From Pseudonocardia sp. TRM90224 (GTDB taxonomy: Bacteria; Actinomycetota; Actinomycetes; Mycobacteriales; Pseudonocardiaceae), in the NCBI RefSeq assembly GCF_021245725.1, contig NZ_JAJGSX010000008.1:62001-126000 (forward strand): a DNA stretch of 64,000 nt, written 5' to 3'. This document shows positions 55,122-63,919 of the stretch, piece after piece. The translations under genes and the position numbers were made by a program. The notes below the pieces were generated by a model that was not told the DNA's origin, made no database searches, and worked only from the letters and a program-made list of their open reading frames with translations. The stretch's first letter is position 1; each line of letters opens with the position of its first letter.

Positions 55122-57071
55122 CTACTCCCGCAGCTCGACCACCCGCACCCCGTACGGATCGACCCGCAGCTCGTCGACCGGCTCGTCCGCACCGAGCGGC
55201 ACGAGCCGCGACGCGCTCCGGGGGCGGACCGTCAACTCCTCGGGGTGCTGGCTGACGATCCACCCGAACCGGCGGCCGTCGGCGTGCACCATCGTGTCGG
55301 TGAAGACGCGCGGGTCGTCGACGACGAGCTCGCGCCGCACCCCGGCCTCGACGGCGAGCGCGTCGTAGATCCGGTGCGTGTCCTCGGGGTTGACGTGCGC
55401 CCGGACCGCCGCCATGTACTCCAACGGGTACGTGGCGAGCACGGTCTGCCCGGCGCCGGTGGCGTGGCGCAGCAGCGCGGGCCGGTCGTGCGCGTCGACC
55501 GCGACGACCGTCGCCCCCTTCGGCACGACGGGCAGGTAGGCGCGGCTGTGCTCGTTGCCGCCGACGGCGAAGCGCAGCACCTCACCCGCCGCGATCGAGC
55601 CGAACGACTGGGTGAACCGCAGCTCGACCGTCTCGTCGACGATCGGGTGCACCAGCCCGTAGGACAGCTCGTGCTCCACCCCGAACATCTCGTTGAACCC
55701 TGCGTGCCAGAAGGCCCGGTGCAGGTTCTCCTCGCCGGAGCAGAACGACAGGTAGACCGTCGCGCCCGCCGCGGCGAGCCCGCCGAGCCGTTGCCACGTC
55801 GGGGCCAGCAGCTGCCGCACGCACGGCAGGAGGTAGAGCGCGGCGCCCTCGTCGATGCCGTCCTCCTCCCTGGTCAGGGCGACCGGAAGGCTCGCCTCGC
55901 GCGCCGCGACGTAGCCCTGCCGCAAGGTCCGCTCCGCGAAGCTGCGGTCGGCGGCAGTGGCGATGGGATACCCGCGTTCCAGGTAGCTGGTGACGACGAG
56001 CGCGGCCTCGGTGTCCGTCCGGTCGAGGCCCGCGAAGTCGACGTCGTCGAGCACGTCGGCGAACTGCTTCAGTTCGAGCAGGGGCGCCTTCGGCTCACCG
56101 GTGTTGGTGGTGATGCCGAAGTGCATCTCGAACGGGTGGTGGCGGTACGGGTCCTGCTCGGCGAGGTTGTCGTAGTCGGTGTTGTTCCACGCGATCCAGC
56201 CGGTCGCGCCCGCGAGCAGCGAGTTGTGCAGCTGCTGGCGGTAGTAGTGGCCCTGCTCCGGCACCGAGACGAACGCGGTGGACAGCCCGAACTCCTCCAG
56301 CACCACGGGCTTGCCCGCCACGGCCGCCAGCTCGCAGTGGAACGCCGAGGACAGGTGCTGGCGCACCCGATCGGTCTCCATGCGGTAGGTGTGCGGTCCG
56401 ACGAAGTCGACCAGCTCGGCGGTCTCGCGCAACGAGAAACCGTTGTCGACGCCGGTGACCTCGATGCCCCACGCGCCGTCGCCCAGCGAGACCGGCTGGG
56501 TGCCGCCGCCGGCGCGCACCGCCTGCACCATCAGCGTCGCCCAGCTGGTGACGTCGGACGTGGGCGCCTGCGGCTCGCCGCGGCGCCGCCCGTAGATCGG
56601 CATCTCGTTGCTGATCAACCAGCCGGCCACGGCGGGGTGCTCGTGCAGCGCGCGCACCGCCCGCTCGACGAACCAGGCCTGCCTGCTCACCAGCCACACG
56701 TCGGCGTAGAGGTCGCGCTGGAGGCCGCCGCGCCACGCCGGGTCCCAGTTCTCCCCGGACATGTGCCCGACGATGAACGTCGGGATCGAGGACATCCCGT
56801 GCTCGGTGTGGGCGTCGAGGAAGTCCCGGTAGTGCACGACCAGCGCCTCGTCGATGCGGTCCGGCTCGGGGTGGAAGTCGGGCCAGTAGAAGAACGAACG
56901 GGTCTGGCGCAGCCCGTGCTCGGCGAGCACGCGCAGCTCGTCGCGGACGACCGCGGCGTCGTAGCTGCGCCACATCAGCGGCCCACCCGTGCGGGACCAG
57001 AAGTTCGCGCCGAGCCAGACGGACGGTTGCCCGTCGACGGTCAGCTTGGGCGAGGGACGGCGGATCGGCAC
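55122..57071 (-). CDS. GH5-like glycosidase (cellulase/mannanase superfamily)
   Basis: 649 residues, intracellular by lack of a signal peptide. The barrel starts WLGANFWSRTGGP; the acid/base is Glu in WLISNEMPIYG and the nucleophile Glu in VVLEEFGLSTAF, the NE and E pair of clan GH-A. GPHTYRMETDR and TGWIAWNNTDYDNLAEQDPY are further active-site strands. The last 250 residues form beta-sandwich-like domains. It is the last gene of the LacI-controlled importer operon, so it probably hydrolyses an imported beta-mannoside or beta-glucoside. GTG at 57071 with AAGGA upstream. Confidence 0.9.
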   Translation of the reverse strand: MPIRRPSPKLTVDGQPSVWLGANFWSRTGGPLMWRSYDAAVVRDELRVLAEHGLRQTRSFFYWPDFHPEPDRIDEALVVHYRDFLDAHTEHGMSSIPTFIVGHMSGENWDPAWRGGLQRDLYADVWLVSRQAWFVERAVRALHEHPAVAGWLISNEMPIYGRRRGEPQAPTSDVTSWATLMVQAVRAGGGTQPVSLGDGAWGIEVTGVDNGFSLRETAELVDFVGPHTYRMETDRVRQHLSSAFHCELAAVAGKPVVLEEFGLSTAFVSVPEQGHYYRQQLHNSLLAGATGWIAWNNTDYDNLAEQDPYRHHPFEMHFGITTNTGEPKAPLLELKQFADVLDDVDFAGLDRTDTEAALVVTSYLERGYPIATAADRSFAERTLRQGYVAAREASLPVALTREEDGIDEGAALYLLPCVRQLLAPTWQRLGGLAAAGATVYLSFCSGEENLHRAFWHAGFNEMFGVEHELSYGLVHPIVDETVELRFTQSFGSIAAGEVLRFAVGGNEHSRAYLPVVPKGATVVAVDAHDRPALLRHATGAGQTVLATYPLEYMAAVRAHVNPEDTHRIYDALAVEAGVRRELVVDDPRVFTDTMVHADGRRFGWIVSQHPEELTVRPRSASRLVPLGADEPVDELRVDPYGVRVVELRE

Positions 57072-57099
57072 GCTGTTCCTTTCATTCTTGACGGCGCGG

Positions 57100-57939
57100 T
57101 CATTTGACGGCGCCGGCGGTGAGGCCCTGCACGAGGTAGCGCTGCATCAAGAGGAAGCCGGCCACGATCGGCACGCTCACGACGACCGATGCGGCCATGA
57201 TCTGGTTCCAGTACACGGCGATCTGGGTCGTGAACTCGGCGAACCCGACGGCGAGCGTCTTCGAGGCGCTGTCGGTGAGCACCGAGGCGAAAAGGGCCTC
57301 GCTCCACGAGGTCATGAACGCGTAGATGCCGACGGCGACGATCCCCGGTCGCGCGGCGGGGAGCACGATCGACCACAGCACCCTCGTCGGGCTCGCCCCG
57401 TCCACGAGACCTGCCTCATCGAGGTCGCGCGGGATCGAATTGAAGTAGCCCACGAGCATCCAGATCGAGAACGGCAGCGTGAGCGTCAGGTAGGTGATGA
57501 TCAGCCCCGACAGGTTCCCGTTCAGCTTCAGGCCGGTGAGCTGCCCGATGTTGACGTAGATCAGGTAGAGCGGGAGCAGGAAGAGGATCCCGGGGAACAT
57601 CTGCGTCGAGAGCACCGCCATGCGGAAGAGCTCCCGCCCGCGGAAGGTGTAGCGGCTGATCGCGTATGCGGCGAGCACGGCGAGCGCCACCGAGAACACG
57701 CTGGAGCACGTCGCGACGATCAAGCTGTTCACGAAGTACCGCGCGAGCGGCACGGTCGACCAGACGTCGACGAAAGCCTGGAACGTGATCGTCGACGGGA
57801 TCCAGTGGAAGACGTTCTGCACGTCGCCGAGCGGCTTCACGGCCGTCGAGACGATCACGTACAGCGGGGTCACCGTGAAGACCATCAGCCCGGCGAGGCC
57901 GATGAACCGGATGGTCCGGAACGTGCGCGACTCATGCAT
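57100..57939 (-). CDS. Carbohydrate ABC transporter permease, MalG type
   Basis: 279 residues, six membrane helices, of the CUT1 permease family. The EAA loop lies at PRDLDEAGLVDGASPTRVLWSIVLP near residue 175-200. STQMFPGILFLLPLYLIYVNIG and GLIITYLTLTLPFSIWML are typical of MalG partners. It overlaps the MalF-type gene by 8 bp and is followed by the glycosidase gene after 28 bp. Confidence 0.95.
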   Translation of the reverse strand: MHESRTFRTIRFIGLAGLMVFTVTPLYVIVSTAVKPLGDVQNVFHWIPSTITFQAFVDVWSTVPLARYFVNSLIVATCSSVFSVALAVLAAYAISRYTFRGRELFRMAVLSTQMFPGILFLLPLYLIYVNIGQLTGLKLNGNLSGLIITYLTLTLPFSIWMLVGYFNSIPRDLDEAGLVDGASPTRVLWSIVLPAARPGIVAVGIYAFMTSWSEALFASVLTDSASKTLAVGFAEFTTQIAVYWNQIMAASVVVSVPIVAGFLLMQRYLVQGLTAGAVK

Positions 57940-58900
57940 TGCGGGCCCTCCGCGACGTCACGGCGATGTACAAGGACGTGACGACCAGCAGGAACACCAG
58001 CAGCGTCACCGACATCGCGGAGCCGAGGCCGAAGTTCCACGTGATGAACGAGCTCTGGTAGACGTGCACCGAGACGAGGTCGGCGCTCGCCGGGGTCGAT
58101 CCGGCGAAGAGCGTGAACGGCACGTTGAAGTCGTTGAACGTCCAGAGGAAGAGCACGAGCACCAGCACCTGGTTGACCGGCCGCAGCATCGGCAGTGTGA
58201 GCCCCGTGAACTGCTGCCACCGGTTCGCACCGTCCACCTCGGCGGCCTCGTACACCTCCGTCGGGATCGACTGCAGGCCCGCCATCAGCGTCAGCAGCGC
58301 GAACGGCCACAGCCGCCAGATCCCGATCAACGCCATGCTGATGAAGGCGTTGTCGCCGAGCAGCCAGAACGTGTTGCCGTCGCCGAGGCCGGTGCCGGCG
58401 AGCACGTGGTTCACGAGCCCGCTGTCGTGGTCGAGCATGAACTTCCAGACGATCACCGCGGTGAACACCGGCAGCGCGTACGGGATCAGGAAGAACGTGC
58501 GCAGCAGCGATCGTCCGCGCACCGAGCTCTGCAGCAGCGTCGCGCCGAAGATCCCGAACAGCCAGCTCACGCTCACCACGACAGCGCTGTAGGCGAGCGT
58601 GATGCCGACCGAACGCAGCAGGTCGAGCCCGATCTCGCTCTGCAGGTCGAAGGCGATCCGGTAGTTCGCCAACCCCGCGAACGGGGCCTGCAACCATCGG
58701 CGCAGGTAGAACTGGTTCAGCTGCAGGAAGCTGATCGAGACCCCGGTCAGCATCGGGATGACGTGCACGAGCAGCTCGAACAGCAGCGCCGGGCCGATGA
58801 GCAGGTACGGCAGCACGCGCCGGCTCGGCGACCAGCCGCGGCGCCGTCCCGTGCGGGGCACCGCCGGCACGGCCGGTCGGGTGCCGACGGGCGTCACCAT
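57932..58900 (-). CDS. Carbohydrate ABC transporter permease, MalF type
   Basis: 322 residues, six to seven membrane helices, CUT1 family. RRVLPYLLIGPALLFELLVH and PMLTGVSISFLQLNQFYLRR open the chain; the EAA loop is VYEAAEVDGANRWQQFTGLTLP near residue 220-240. The ATG at 58900 overlaps the stop of the binding-protein gene by one base (TGATG), so expression is coupled. Confidence 0.95.
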   Translation of the reverse strand: MVTPVGTRPAVPAVPRTGRRRGWSPSRRVLPYLLIGPALLFELLVHVIPMLTGVSISFLQLNQFYLRRWLQAPFAGLANYRIAFDLQSEIGLDLLRSVGITLAYSAVVVSVSWLFGIFGATLLQSSVRGRSLLRTFFLIPYALPVFTAVIVWKFMLDHDSGLVNHVLAGTGLGDGNTFWLLGDNAFISMALIGIWRLWPFALLTLMAGLQSIPTEVYEAAEVDGANRWQQFTGLTLPMLRPVNQVLVLVLFLWTFNDFNVPFTLFAGSTPASADLVSVHVYQSSFITWNFGLGSAMSVTLLVFLLVVTSLYIAVTSRRARNA

Positions 58901-60228
58901 CAGCCCGTGCCGCCCAGCTTCTGCTGCGCGCCCGCCAGCGCGGCCTGGACCTCGGCCTGCGTCACCGGCTTGCCGCCCGCGATCTGCGCCAGCATCTCCT
59001 TGACCGCCGAGCCGACGGTCGTCTCGAACTGGCTCTCGTTGGGGACCATCGGCATCGGCGCGGAGGTCGTGGCCAGCTCCTCGAGGAAGATCTTCGTCTT
59101 CGCACCCTGGAAGGCGGGATCGGCCGCGGCGTCCTTGGTGACCGGCAGCGACCCGAACTCCTGGTTGAGCTTGACCTGCTCGGCGGGGCTGGTGAGGAAC
59201 TCGATGAGCTTCAGCGCGCCGTCGGTGTTCTTGTCCTTGAACGCGGCGATGTTGATCCCGGCGACGTGGCTGTTGACCCGCTCCCCGCCGGCCGGGAGCG
59301 GGTCGTTGATCGGCATCGGCGCCACACCGTAGTCGCCTTCGGCCATCCCACCTGCGGCGATCGCGGCCGTCGTGTTGGTCTGGGCGATCATCATCGCCGC
59401 CTTGCCGGACGTGAAGTCGGCCACGGCGTCCGCCGTCCTCGCGTGCTCCGCGGAGCTCGGCACGGCGACCTTCTCGGTGCCGAGCAGCGCGATGTACTGC
59501 TCGATCGCGGCGACGTTCTGCGGTGTAGCGAACGTGGGCCGTCCCGAGGCGTCGAAGAACGAGCCGCCGTGCTGCTTGCCGAGGATGAACGCGAAGTGCG
59601 CACCCTCGGTGTAGCTCGCGCCGGCCAGCGAGATGCCGTACGTGCCCGCAGCGGGGTCGGTCAGCTTCTTCGCCGCGGCCAGGAAATCGCTCCAGCTCGC
59701 GGGCGGCGAGGTGATCCCGGCGGCCTCGAACGCCTTCTTGTTGTAGAAGAGCCCGTAGGACAGGCCGTAGATCGGGACCGAGGTCGGCGTGATGCCGGCG
59801 GCGCCGGTCGAGCTCATGCTGGTGGCGAGGAACTTGTCGCCACCACCGACCTTCGCGAGCGTGGCGTCGTCGAAGTCGACGAACGCGCCGGTGGCCTGCA
59901 GCGACGCCGACCACGTGTTGCCGATGTTCACGACGTCCGGCCCGTCGCCCGAGGTGGTGGCCGTGGTGATGCGGTCGAGCAGGTGCTGCCAGTCGATCAC
60001 CTCGAGGTTGACCTTGATGCCCGTCTGCCGGGTGAACGCCTCCAGCTCCGGGGTGAGGATCTCCTTGTCCCGCTGGACCGTCGGACCCTGGTTGCTCGCC
60101 CAGTACGTGATCGTCATGGGATCGCCGCCGCTCGGACCGGACGAGCACGCCGCCAGACCTGCGGCGACCAGTACTGCAGCAAGCGTCGCGGTGAACTTCC
60201 TGAACTTGCCGAACGTCCTGAAGCGCAC
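58900..60228 (-). CDS. Extracellular solute-binding lipoprotein, CUT1 type
   Basis: 442 residues, family 1 solute-binding protein. Signal TATLAAVLVAAGLAAC ends in a lipobox LAAC. Binding-domain marks: ITYWASNQGPTVQRDKEILT, DVVNIGNTW, VPIYGLSYGLFYNKKAFEAA and DGALKLIEFLTSPAEQ. GTG at 60228 is 26 bp from the double LacI operator. First gene of the operon binding protein-permease-permease-glycosidase. Confidence 0.95.
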   Translation of the reverse strand: MRFRTFGKFRKFTATLAAVLVAAGLAACSSGPSGGDPMTITYWASNQGPTVQRDKEILTPELEAFTRQTGIKVNLEVIDWQHLLDRITTATTSGDGPDVVNIGNTWSASLQATGAFVDFDDATLAKVGGGDKFLATSMSSTGAAGITPTSVPIYGLSYGLFYNKKAFEAAGITSPPASWSDFLAAAKKLTDPAAGTYGISLAGASYTEGAHFAFILGKQHGGSFFDASGRPTFATPQNVAAIEQYIALLGTEKVAVPSSAEHARTADAVADFTSGKAAMMIAQTNTTAAIAAGGMAEGDYGVAPMPINDPLPAGGERVNSHVAGINIAAFKDKNTDGALKLIEFLTSPAEQVKLNQEFGSLPVTKDAAADPAFQGAKTKIFLEELATTSAPMPMVPNESQFETTVGSAVKEMLAQIAGGKPVTQAEVQAALAGAQQKLGGTG

Positions 60229-60254
60229 TGTCGACTCCTTCGTCGTCGTGCATC

Positions 60255-60297
60255 TGATGAACCGGTTAAGCGTGTCGGCATATTAACCGGTTCATCA
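60255..60297. promoter_or_regulatory. Double LacI-type operator upstream of the sugar importer
   Basis: TGATGAACCGGTTAA (60255-60269) and TTAACCGGTTCATCA (60283-60297) are perfect inverted copies 13 bp apart. Each contains the AACCGGTT palindrome typical of LacI/CcpA-like operators, so there are two sites side by side, about 27 bp upstream of the binding-protein start and 36 bp downstream of lacI. Confidence 0.9.
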
Positions 60298-60332
60298 CCC
60301 GTTCGGGAACCCCTGTGGACGCCGAGGAGCGG

Positions 60333-61337
60333 CTACGCGGTGCTTTCGCGCTCCGTCAGGTGCGCCGGGCTCAACCACCGGTCCTCGACGGGCCCGCCGC
60401 CGATGCGGGCGAGCAGCAGCTCGGCGGCCGCACTGCCCTCCTCGACCACGTCGTGGGTGAACGCGGTGACGGTCGGGCGGACCAGCTGACAGAGCGACGA
60501 GTCGTCCCAGGCGAGCACGGCGACGTCGCCCGGCACCGCAACACCCGAACCGGTGAGCTCCGCGACGGAAGCCACGGCCATCACGTCGTTGTCGTAGACG
60601 ATCGCCGTCGGAGGCCGCTCGGACGCCAGCAGCTCGCGGGTTGCCGCTACCCCCGACTCCGCCGTGAAATCTGCGTCCGCCTGCGGCTGCTCCTCCCCGA
60701 GCAGCTCGCGAGTGAGCTCGGCGAACGCGGTGCTGCGCCGTGCGATGTGCTCCAGCCGGCCCGGGCCGCGGACACGGCCGATCCGGCGGTGCCCCTTCGC
60801 GTGCAGCAGCGCGAGCGCGCGGCGCATCATGCCCTCGGGGTCGGGCCGTGTGCTGGCGATGCCGCGGTACTGCCGCTGCGCCCCGATGATCACCGCGGGC
60901 GCGCCGGTGGAGCGCACCCACGCCGGTCGGGGATCGTCCCTGCGGAGATCGATCAGGAGCATCCCGTCGACCTTCCGGCTGGCCCACCAGCTGCGGTACA
61001 GCTCCAGCTCACCGGTCGTGTCGGGCAGGATCGTCAGCAGCAGCGCGACCCCGCGCGCAGCGAGCGTGCGTTCGATCCCGGCGACCATCCGCATGAAGAA
61101 CGGCTCGGTGGCGACGAGCTCCGGCGAGCGCACCGCGATCAGCCCGACGGCGTCGGCACGGGAGCTCGACAGCGCCCGCGCCGCGCTGCTCGGCACCCAA
61201 CCCAGCTCGTCGGCGATCGTGAGGATGCGCGCCCGCGTCTCCGGTGAGACTCCGGGCTTGCCGTTGAGCGCGTACGACACCGCAGGCTTGGACACGCCGG
61301 CGGCTTCGGCGATGTCGCGGATGGTCGGGCGGGCCAA
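60333..61337 (-). CDS. LacI family transcriptional repressor
   Basis: 334 residues. Helix-turn-helix TIRDIAEAAGVSKPAVSYALNG and hinge helix PSSAARALSSSRADAVGLI, then the PBP-I effector domain (VDGMLLIDLRRDDPRP, AIVYDNDVMAVASVAEL, VAVLAWDDSSLCQL). The start is TTG at 61337, chosen because GAGG lies 6 nt upstream and the HTH begins at residue 5. It sits directly upstream of the importer operon on the same strand; the double operator between them and a further TTGACCGCTTCAA (61362-61374) upstream suggest it represses both the operon and itself. Confidence 0.95.
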   Translation of the reverse strand: MARPTIRDIAEAAGVSKPAVSYALNGKPGVSPETRARILTIADELGWVPSSAARALSSSRADAVGLIAVRSPELVATEPFFMRMVAGIERTLAARGVALLLTILPDTTGELELYRSWWASRKVDGMLLIDLRRDDPRPAWVRSTGAPAVIIGAQRQYRGIASTRPDPEGMMRRALALLHAKGHRRIGRVRGPGRLEHIARRSTAFAELTRELLGEEQPQADADFTAESGVAATRELLASERPPTAIVYDNDVMAVASVAELTGSGVAVPGDVAVLAWDDSSLCQLVRPTVTAFTHDVVEEGSAAAELLLARIGGGPVEDRWLSPAHLTERESTA

Positions 61338-61361
61338 CGGTCACCTCACGAGGAACGGTGC

Positions 61362-61374
61362 TTGACCGCTTCAA
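61362..61374. promoter_or_regulatory. Candidate autoregulatory LacI site
   Basis: TTGACCGCTTCAA, an imperfect palindrome (TTGA/TCAA ends) 24 nt upstream of the lacI start. It resembles generic LacI operators but differs from the AACCGGTT pair. Confidence 0.4.
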
Positions 61375-61392
61375 CCTAGCGACCTGCACCGA

Positions 61393-62871
61393 TCATGCGT
61401 CGGTGCGGACCTCCGTGCCGTCCTGCGCCCACCGGGTGTGGAAGCTTCCTTCCGCGTCGATGCGCTTGTAGGTGTGCGCGCCGAAGAAGTCGCGCAGCCC
61501 TTGGATGAGGTTCGCGGGGCCGCGTTCGCGCCGGTAGGCGTCGTAGTACGAGAGCGAGCTGGCGAACGCCGGGATCGCGACGCCCTGCTCGGTCGCCGTG
61601 ATCACCACCCGGCGCCACGCGTCCTGCGCGTTGGCGACGGCCTCGGTGAAGTACGGCACCATCAGCAGGTTCTCGATGTCGCTCCCCTCACCCACCCCGC
61701 CGGCTGCCGTCCCCCGATGCTCTTCGTACGCGTCGCGGATGCGGTTGAGGAACTGCGCCCTGATGATGCAGCCCCCGCGCCAGATCGTCGCCATCGCGCC
61801 GAGGTCGAGGTTCCAGTCGTTCGCCTGCGACGCCGCACGCATCTGCGCGAAGCCCTGCGCGTACGCGACGACCTTGCTCGCGTAGAGCGCCTGGCGGATG
61901 TCCTCGACGAGATCGGTCCGGTTCTCCGCCGCGCTCGGGTTCGGCCCGGCCAGCACGGTCGAGGCCGCCTTGCGCTCCGACCGCAGCGCGGAGAGCCCGC
62001 GGGCGAAGACCGCCTCGGTGATCCCGGTGAGCGGGACGCCCAGGTCCAGCGCGTCGATCGCCGTCCAGGTGCCGGTGCCCTTCTGCCCGGCCTGGTCGAG
62101 GATGACGTCCACGAGCGGGCCGCCGGTGCGCTCGTCGGTCTTGGCGAGCACCTTCGCGGTGATCTCGATGAGGAACGACTCCAGGTCGCCGGTGTTCCAC
62201 TCCTCGAAGATCGCCGCGATGGCCGGCGCGTCGAGCCCCGCGACATGCGTGAGCAGGTCGTACGCCTCGGCGATGAGCTGGATGTCGGCGTACTCGATGC
62301 CGTTGTGCACCATCTTGACGTAGTGCCCGGCGCCGTCGGGTCCGACGTGGACGCAGCACGGCGTGCCGTCGACGACGGCGGCGATGCTGGTCAGCACCTC
62401 TTCGACCTCGGCGTACGCCGCGGGGTCACCGCCGGGCATGATGCTCGGCCCGAGCAGCGCGCCCTCCTCGCCGCCCGAGACGCCGATGCCCATGAACCGC
62501 AGCCCGTTGGCCGCGCACTCCTCGGTGCGGCGCTTGGTGTCGGGGAAGTGCGAGTTGCCGGCGTCGATGATGATGTCGCCCTCGTCGAGCAGCGGCGTCA
62601 GGTCGGAGATCACGCCGTCGACCGGGGCGCCGGCCTTGACCATCACGATGATGCGGCGCGGTCGCTCCAGCGCGGCGACGAAGTCCTCCAGCGACTCGGC
62701 GCCGTGGAACGTCCCCTCATCGCCGTAGGCCTCGACGAACTCCTTCGTGCGGGCCGCCGTGCGGTTGTGCACAGCGACCGGCACGCCGCGGCGCGCGATG
62801 TTGCGGGCGAGGTTCGCCCCCATCACCGCAAGCCCGGTGACCCCGATGCGGCTCTGCGCTGGCTCGGTCAT
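61393..62871 (-). CDS. gnd: 6-phosphogluconate dehydrogenase, decarboxylating
   Basis: 492 residues. Converts 6-phosphogluconate and NADP+ to ribulose 5-phosphate, CO2 and NADPH in the oxidative pentose phosphate pathway. N-terminal Rossmann GVTGLAVMGANLARNIA with NRTAARTKEF (NADP binding), substrate motif GVSGGEEGALLGPSIMPGG, catalytic HYVKMVHNGIEYADIQLI, and DQAGQKGTGTWTAIDALDLG; C-terminal LIQGLRDFFGAHTYKRID with the conserved RDxFGAHxxxR. ATG at 62871 has GGGAG upstream. It lies 55 bp upstream of lacI. Confidence 0.96.
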   Translation of the reverse strand: MTEPAQSRIGVTGLAVMGANLARNIARRGVPVAVHNRTAARTKEFVEAYGDEGTFHGAESLEDFVAALERPRRIIVMVKAGAPVDGVISDLTPLLDEGDIIIDAGNSHFPDTKRRTEECAANGLRFMGIGVSGGEEGALLGPSIMPGGDPAAYAEVEEVLTSIAAVVDGTPCCVHVGPDGAGHYVKMVHNGIEYADIQLIAEAYDLLTHVAGLDAPAIAAIFEEWNTGDLESFLIEITAKVLAKTDERTGGPLVDVILDQAGQKGTGTWTAIDALDLGVPLTGITEAVFARGLSALRSERKAASTVLAGPNPSAAENRTDLVEDIRQALYASKVVAYAQGFAQMRAASQANDWNLDLGAMATIWRGGCIIRAQFLNRIRDAYEEHRGTAAGGVGEGSDIENLLMVPYFTEAVANAQDAWRRVVITATEQGVAIPAFASSLSYYDAYRRERGPANLIQGLRDFFGAHTYKRIDAEGSFHTRWAQDGTEVRTDA

Positions 62872-62956
62872 GGTTCTCCCTCGCTGGTCGCCCTGCGCGG
62901 GCGACGTTACCGACCCGGGCTCAGCGCGCGCATCCGACCGTCCAGAACAGAGATGA

Positions 62957-63822
62957 TCAGAACTCCTTCGCGGCAGGAATGATCTCCCTGCCGATCAGCT
63001 CCAGCCGCGCCGGGTCCCAGACCTGGGCACCCAGCCGTGGGCCTCGCTCACGCCGAGCTTCCCGAGGCCCTGCAGCTGCTCGATCAGCGCGTCGACCTTC
63101 TCGCCCTTCTCGCCGGTGTCGAGCTGCACCATGACGGTCTTCTCGATGTCGTCGTAGTCGCGCCCGACGTCGGCGCAGTGCGCGCGCAGCACGTCGAGCT
63201 TGCCCGGCAGCTCCGGCCCGGCGAAGAGGTTGCAGGCCTGCGCGTACTGCGCGACGAGGCGCAACGTCTTCTTCTCGCCGCCACCACCGATGAGGATCGG
63301 CGGCGTGCGCAGCGGCTGCGGCGCGTTCAGCGTGCGCTCGAGGTGGTAGTGCTTGCCCTCGTACGGCTCGTTGCGCTCGCTCCACATCTGCTGGCAGATC
63401 TGGAGGCTCTCCTCGAGCCGCTCGAAACGCTCGGCGGTCGAGGGGAACGGGAGGCCGAGCCCGCGCGCCTCATCGCCGTTCCACGCGGCCCCGATGCCGA
63501 GCCAAGCCCGGCCCTTCGAGAGCACGTCCAGCGTCGATACGAGCTTGGCCAGCATCCCCGGCTCGCGGTAGCTGACGGCCGTCACCCACGCGAGCAGCTC
63601 GACCTTCGACGTGCGCGCGGCGAGGTAGCCGAGCGTCGTGTAGGCCTCCAGCATGTCGTGCTCCGGCGGGCCGAGCACGCCGATCTGCCACAGGTGGTCC
63701 ATCACGCTGACCCGCGCGATCCCGACCTCCTCGGCCTCCGTGACGATCCTCGTCAGATCGTCGGCGAGCCCGGCCCGGCCGTTCGGGAACGTGAAGTCGG
63801 CGATGTGCAGTCCGATGTCCAT
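62957..63822 (-). CDS. LLM class F420-type oxidoreductase with a C-terminal frameshift
   Basis: Bacterial luciferase-like oxidoreductase, about 287 residues if repaired. N-terminus MDIGLHIADFTFPNG, MDHLWQIGVLGP, LAARTSKVELLAWVTAVSYR, LDVLSKGRAWLGIGAAWNGD and PPILIGGGGEKKTLRLVAQY are typical of the F420-dependent TIGR03560-like group. Near 63027 the frame changes: HGWVP continues as RSGTRRGWS and stops at 62995, while QVWDPARLELIGREIIPA, the expected end, is in the next frame and stops at 62957. One missing base in a C run (GTGCCCAGG for GTGCCCCAGG) explains it. The changed part is only the last 25 residues. TAGCGT lies 7 nt before ATG 63822. Confidence 0.85.
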
Positions 63823-63919
63823 GCGATCAACGCTAGGCGCGTATCCGGTTCGTCGCCGGCTGTGAGGGTGGGCCTGATGGTCCCTGGGTGAACAGCGCAG
63901 ACGGTGCTACAACAGAGCC

